Source: a bacterium (GTDB lineage: Bacteria > Krumholzibacteriota > Krumholzibacteriia > WVZY01). From it: a stretch of DNA of 10,042 nt. The notes under the pieces were generated by a model that was not told the DNA's origin, searched no databases, and saw only the letters and a list, made by a program, of their open reading frames with translations. The position numbers and the translations under genes are program-made. How positions within the stretch are numbered: the stretch's first letter is position 1; each line of letters begins with the position of its first letter. This document shows, piece after piece, positions 7,182 through 10,042 of this stretch. The stretch spans positions 1 to 10,042 of the forward strand of contig JAPUJU010000170.1 of the NCBI GenBank assembly GCA_027296025.1. Direction: 5' to 3'.

Positions 7182-8048
7182 ATGGCCAAACGAAAAGACG
7201 ATATGCCCCCGAAGAGCACCCGCACCCCGCGCGCTGCGGGCGACTACGATATCCAGACACGGTACTTGAACGAGATCAACCGATATCCTTTGCTCGATGC
7301 GGAGGGAGAGCAGCGTCTTGGAAAACTGATCTCGGAGGGAAGTGATGAGGCCAAGCACGAACTGATCATCTCCAACCTCCGACTTGTCGTCGCGATTGCG
7401 AAGCGCTACTCCGGACAGGGCCTGAATTTTCTCGACCTCGTCGAAGAGGGAAACTTGGGACTGATCCGCGCTTCGACGAAGTTCGATTACAGAAAAGGTT
7501 TCCGCTTCAGCACGTACGCGTCCTGGTGGATCAAACAATCGATTACCCGCGCGATCGCCAACCAGGCGAAGTCGATTCGCATACCGATTCACATTTACCA
7601 GTTGACGAATCGATACCTGCGTCTGGAAGACCAGCAGTCTGGCCAACCGCTCGATGACCTGAAGGCGAGCGAGCTTCTCGGGGTCAGCGAGAAAAAGATA
7701 AAGCTCATCAAGAACCTGATCCAGGGGATCCGGTCCGAGGAGTTGAGCCTATCAGCGGATGCGTTTCAAAAGCTCTCCTCTGAGCAGATGAAAGAAATGT
7801 CACATTCTGCCGAGGAGATGATTACGGCGCAGGTTGAGAACGAGGAAATCGCCGGATCGATGGAGCGCTGCCTGACGGAGCGCGAACGTCAGATTCTGAA
7901 AACACGATTCGGCCTGGAAGACGGCGAGCCGCAGACACTGGCCGAAACCGGTCGAAAAATAGGCGTGTCCCGCGAGCGAATTCGACAGATCGAGAAGCGT
8001 GCTCTTCAGAAACTCAAACTGATGTTGTCCGGAGGCTCGGCAAACTGA
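7182..8048 (+). CDS. Sigma-70 family RNA polymerase sigma factor (group 2/RpoS-like, no region 1.1)
   Basis: 288 aa from ATG 7182. Domains: basic leader (1-20), region 1.2 (about 21-52, DYDIQTRYLNEINRYPLL), region 2 (54-138, with NLRLVVAIAKRY, DLVEEGNLGLIRA and RFSTYASWWIKQSITRAI), region 3 (about 139-215) and region 4 (228-282, with the HTH TLAETGRKIGVSRERIRQIE). Gln119 and Thr122 match the RpoD residues that read the -10 box, and Arg264-Glu265 match those that read TTGACA, so a consensus-type promoter preference is expected. Lack of region 1.1 and the length fit group 2 factors. The surE-pcm neighbourhood favours an RpoS-like role, but orthology is not shown. The start is uncertain: none of TTG 7155, ATG 7182 or ATG 7203 has a good Shine-Dalgarno sequence. 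apt follows after 1 nt. Confidence 0.93.
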   Translation: MAKRKDDMPPKSTRTPRAAGDYDIQTRYLNEINRYPLLDAEGEQRLGKLISEGSDEAKHELIISNLRLVVAIAKRYSGQGLNFLDLVEEGNLGLIRASTKFDYRKGFRFSTYASWWIKQSITRAIANQAKSIRIPIHIYQLTNRYLRLEDQQSGQPLDDLKASELLGVSEKKIKLIKNLIQGIRSEELSLSADAFQKLSSEQMKEMSHSAEEMITAQVENEEIAGSMERCLTERERQILKTRFGLEDGEPQTLAETGRKIGVSRERIRQIEKRALQKLKLMLSGGSAN

Positions 8049-8049
8049 C

Positions 8050-8568
8050 ATGGATTCTCTGAAGACGTTCATCCGGGATATTCCCGACTTTCCTAAGCTC
8101 GGGATCCTCTACCGGGACATTACGCCATTGCTCATGAATCCAGATGCCTTTCGCTCGACCGTGAACGCGCTCGAAGAACGGTATGCCGGCATGAACATCA
8201 CGAAGATTGTGGCGGTCGAGAGCCGCGGTTTCATTTTTGCGTCACCGTTATCCTACAGTCTCGGCGCCGGCTTCGTGCCGGTGCGCAAACAGGGAAAGCT
8301 CCCGTTCGATACCATCGGCAAGGCGTACGACCTCGAGTACGGCAAAGCGACTCTCGAGATTCACAGCGATGCAATCATGAAAGGCGACCGCGTGGTCGTG
8401 TTCGACGATCTGCTGGCCACCGGTGGGACTGCGTCAGCGTCTATTGCACTCGTCGAGAAACTCGGTGGCAAAGTCGTTGAAGCCGGATTCGTCATCGAGC
8501 TCTCCGCGTTGAACGGACGCGCGAAACTCCGCGGAACGCCCGTCTTCTCACTTCTGCAGTACGACTGA
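8050..8568 (+). CDS. apt: Adenine phosphoribosyltransferase
   Basis: 172 aa, standard length. It converts adenine plus PRPP to AMP in purine salvage in the cytosol. The N terminus IRDIPDFPKLGILYRDITPLL (7-28) is the APRT signature. VAVESRGFIFASPLSYSLGAGFVPVRKQGKLP is the conserved core, including the flexible-loop region. VVVFDDLLATGGTA (115-128) is the PRPP-binding motif with Asp119-Asp120 and the T-G-G-T loop. The ATG lies one base after the sigma-factor stop. GGAGG at 8031-8035 is 14 nt upstream, rather far, so coupling to the upstream gene probably drives initiation. Operon with the sigma factor is likely; a functional link between the two is not evident beyond stress/salvage themes. Confidence 0.96.
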   Translation: MDSLKTFIRDIPDFPKLGILYRDITPLLMNPDAFRSTVNALEERYAGMNITKIVAVESRGFIFASPLSYSLGAGFVPVRKQGKLPFDTIGKAYDLEYGKATLEIHSDAIMKGDRVVVFDDLLATGGTASASIALVEKLGGKVVEAGFVIELSALNGRAKLRGTPVFSLLQYD

Positions 8569-8587
8569 TTGCTTCTTCTGCGACCGG

Positions 8588-8609
8588 GCACTCACCTTTT
8601 GCGTGAGGC
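8588..8609 (+). terminator. Weak hairpin after apt, doubtful terminator
   Basis: CTCAC (8591-8595) pairs with GTGAG (8603-8607) around the loop CTTTTGC, and GC/GC (8588-8589 with 8608-8609) extends the stem past a bulged A. No run of T follows, so it is not a canonical intrinsic terminator. It lies between the apt stop and the promoter at 8625 and may weaken read-through or simply be chance. Confidence 0.25.
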
Positions 8610-8624
8610 AGTTCTCCTAACTTA

Positions 8625-8653
8625 TTGACAAATAGAAGGTTCTCTGGTATATA
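8625..8653 (+). promoter_or_regulatory. Near-consensus sigma-70 promoter upstream of the FG-GAP protein
   Basis: A perfect -35 TTGACA (8625-8630), exactly 17 nt of spacing and the -10 box TATATA (8648-8653), preceded by an extended -10 TGG (8645-8647). The surrounding region is A+T-rich compared with the rest of the window. The expected transcription start is about 8659-8661, at or within a few bases of the ATG at 8662, implying a leaderless or nearly leaderless message. The region 2.4 and 4.2 residues seen in the sigma factor at 7182 are compatible with this promoter type. Confidence 0.7.
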
Positions 8654-8661
8654 TCGGAGTG

Positions 8662-10042
8662 ATGCGTGACAGTTCCGGTTTTCGAATTTTGCTGCCCCCA
8701 GTCCTCACACGTGCACTTATCCCCTTTTCAGTAAGCGCTTTGGTGTTCGGGGCAACGTGCGCCCACGCCCGGAACATTTTCTCCGAAGTTGCGGTGGAAT
8801 CGGGCATTTACTTCAAGCACGAAGCACCTGCCGACTCTCATTTCGGGAGTGGAGCCGCCTGGATCGACTTCGACCGGGACGGCGACGTGGACCTTTATGT
8901 CACGCAGCGCATCGGAGTGAATCGATTGTACGAAAACACAGGCGGCGGGAGGTTCGTCGAGATATCCGGCGCGCTCGGGGCTGACGATCCATCGCACGAT
9001 GGCGGCGGGGTTTCTGTGGCCGACTTCAACAACGATGGATGGCCGGATCTCTACCTTGCGAACGGAGACGAAGACATTCTGTTCAAGAACATGAACGGCA
9101 CATCCTTCGTGGACGTCACAACGAGTGCGAATCTATCGGGCCAGGGGGCGTCCACCGGGCAGACACCGTCGTGGGGCGATTTCAACCAGGACGGGTTTCT
9201 GGATCTGTACGTGTCGAATCATCTGCCTCAGGGCGCCGAGAGCCCGCAGGACAGGCTGTTCGTCAACAACGGCGACGAGACGTTCACCGACCTATCCGAC
9301 ATCCTGGGTCTGGAGAATCTAAAGGGATTCGCGTTCATCGCCGGATGGACCGATTTCGATGATGACGGGGATCTGGACATCTTCCTGGTGAACGATTGTC
9401 CGTTTGGTCCGACGGTAATGCGTTTCTTCAGGAACGGCGGTGGCGCCGATGCAGCTGACTGGCAGTTCGATGAGATCAGTACCGAGCTCGGGATCGATTA
9501 TTGTGCGGCCGGAATGGGAATCGCGGTCGGCGATCTCGACCGTGACGGATCGTTCGATTATTTTCACACGAATATCGGCAGGCCGAATCTTCTGCGGAAC
9601 ACGTTCGGACTTTTGACGGACAAAACGGCCGACTCGGGGATTCTTCCGCGGGCCGGTGAGATTGAGTCCGGTGCGCTGCGCTGGACCTGGGGATGCAATT
9701 TCCTGGACTACGACAACGACGGCTGGCTCGATTTGTATATTGCGGCGGGATCGTTCGAGTCAGAGAACGACCGGCAGGAGAACCTGCTTTACCGGAATCT
9801 GGGCAACGGATTCACGTTCGAAGACGTAACCGATATCTGTGGCGCCGCCGATACGCTCCGAAGCCGAACGTCGATCGTCGCCGATTACGACGGGGACGGC
9901 GACTTGGATATTTTTGTCGTCAACTACGGGGATTCGGCTCGTCTCTATCGGAACGATACGAACAGCGGTTACCACTTTTTGAGAGTAGGTCTGGAGGGGA
10001 CGGTGAGCAATCGGGACGGGATTGGCGCGAGAGTCCGGGTCA
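8662..10042 (+). CDS. Secreted FG-GAP/VCBS-repeat protein with ASPIC/UnbV C-terminal domain (partial)
   Basis: The frame is open from ATG 8662 to the right edge (460 codons, no stop). An N-terminal signal peptide is plausible: basic residues, then ALIPFSVSALVFGA, ending CAHA before RNIFSEV (signal peptidase I site near residue 36). Seven calcium-binding-like DxDxDG repeats follow at about residues 69 (DFDRDGDVDLYV), 121, 173, 231, 291, 349 and 408 (DYDGDGDLDIFVV), spaced ~50-60 residues as in beta-propeller blades. The last visible residues (434-460, HFLRVGLEGTVSNRDGIGAR) begin an ASPIC/UnbV domain. Such proteins are exported and probably bind ligands or surfaces; substrate unknown. GGAG at 8656-8659 is only 2 nt from the ATG. 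GTG 8659 and TTG 8689 are in-frame alternatives. It has its own promoter. Confidence 0.85.
   Translation, partial: MRDSSGFRILLPPVLTRALIPFSVSALVFGATCAHARNIFSEVAVESGIYFKHEAPADSHFGSGAAWIDFDRDGDVDLYVTQRIGVNRLYENTGGGRFVEISGALGADDPSHDGGGVSVADFNNDGWPDLYLANGDEDILFKNMNGTSFVDVTTSANLSGQGASTGQTPSWGDFNQDGFLDLYVSNHLPQGAESPQDRLFVNNGDETFTDLSDILGLENLKGFAFIAGWTDFDDDGDLDIFLVNDCPFGPTVMRFFRNGGGADAADWQFDEISTELGIDYCAAGMGIAVGDLDRDGSFDYFHTNIGRPNLLRNTFGLLTDKTADSGILPRAGEIESGALRWTWGCNFLDYDNDGWLDLYIAAGSFESENDRQENLLYRNLGNGFTFEDVTDICGAADTLRSRTSIVADYDGDGDLDIFVVNYGDSARLYRNDTNSGYHFLRVGLEGTVSNRDGIGARVRV

Noticed and set aside
8749..8769. Lipoprotein signal (FGATC) in the FG-GAP protein
   Set aside because: Residues before the Cys (G-A-T) do not fit a lipobox, which needs a Leu/Val/Ile-type residue at -3 and Gly/Ala/Ser at -1; the CAHA signal peptidase I site fits better.

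Overview
This window looks like ordinary chromosomal housekeeping sequence from a Gram-negative-type bacterium. G+C is moderately high (roughly 55-60 % by eye) and every supported gene is on the + strand. The last gene belongs to the FG-GAP/VCBS-repeat plus ASPIC/UnbV type of secreted protein. Together with a TPR/SLH protein, this loosely suggests an uncultured FCB-group or deltaproteobacteria-like lineage, but the sequence does not settle the taxonomy. There are no transposases, integrases, CRISPR arrays, phage genes or toxin genes.

Layout. (1) 1-545: C-terminal end of a TPR/S-layer-homology protein. (2) 576-3983: tight cluster der - plsY - gpsA - merR-like, in which each later gene starts inside the stop codon of the one before (ATGA, GTGA, ATGA). 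It holds a ribosome-assembly GTPase, the two enzymes that make glycerol-3-phosphate and acylate it, and a small MerR-fold regulator. (3) 4021-4098: tRNA-Pro(GGG). (4) 4201-6892: family 2 glycosyltransferase, surE, pcm and a small membrane protein of the 'small multi-drug export' family, ending in a probable intrinsic terminator at 6973-6998. (5) 7038-7115: tRNA-Pro(CGG). (6) 7182-8568: sigma-70 family factor without region 1.1, then apt one base downstream. (7) From 8625: a near-consensus promoter, then a secreted beta-propeller-like FG-GAP protein that runs off the right edge.

How the parts fit. GpsA makes sn-glycerol-3-phosphate and PlsY acylates it, so the first cluster pairs ribosome maturation with the first steps of phospholipid synthesis. 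SurE (nucleotidase), Pcm (isoaspartyl repair), Apt (adenine salvage) and a sigma factor resemble a maintenance/stationary-phase set. The order surE-pcm-...-sigma recalls the proteobacterial surE-pcm-nlpD-rpoS locus, with nlpD absent and a membrane protein plus a tRNA in its place.

I did not find a convincing new biological system. The most useful second-look points are the promoter whose predicted start point almost coincides with the start codon at 8662 (possible leaderless mRNA), the altered surE-pcm-sigma locus flanked by two proline tRNAs, and residue changes in Der (NKIE) and Pcm (QTMT). No gene-free stretch exceeds 300 bases; the longest is 6893-7037, which holds the terminator.
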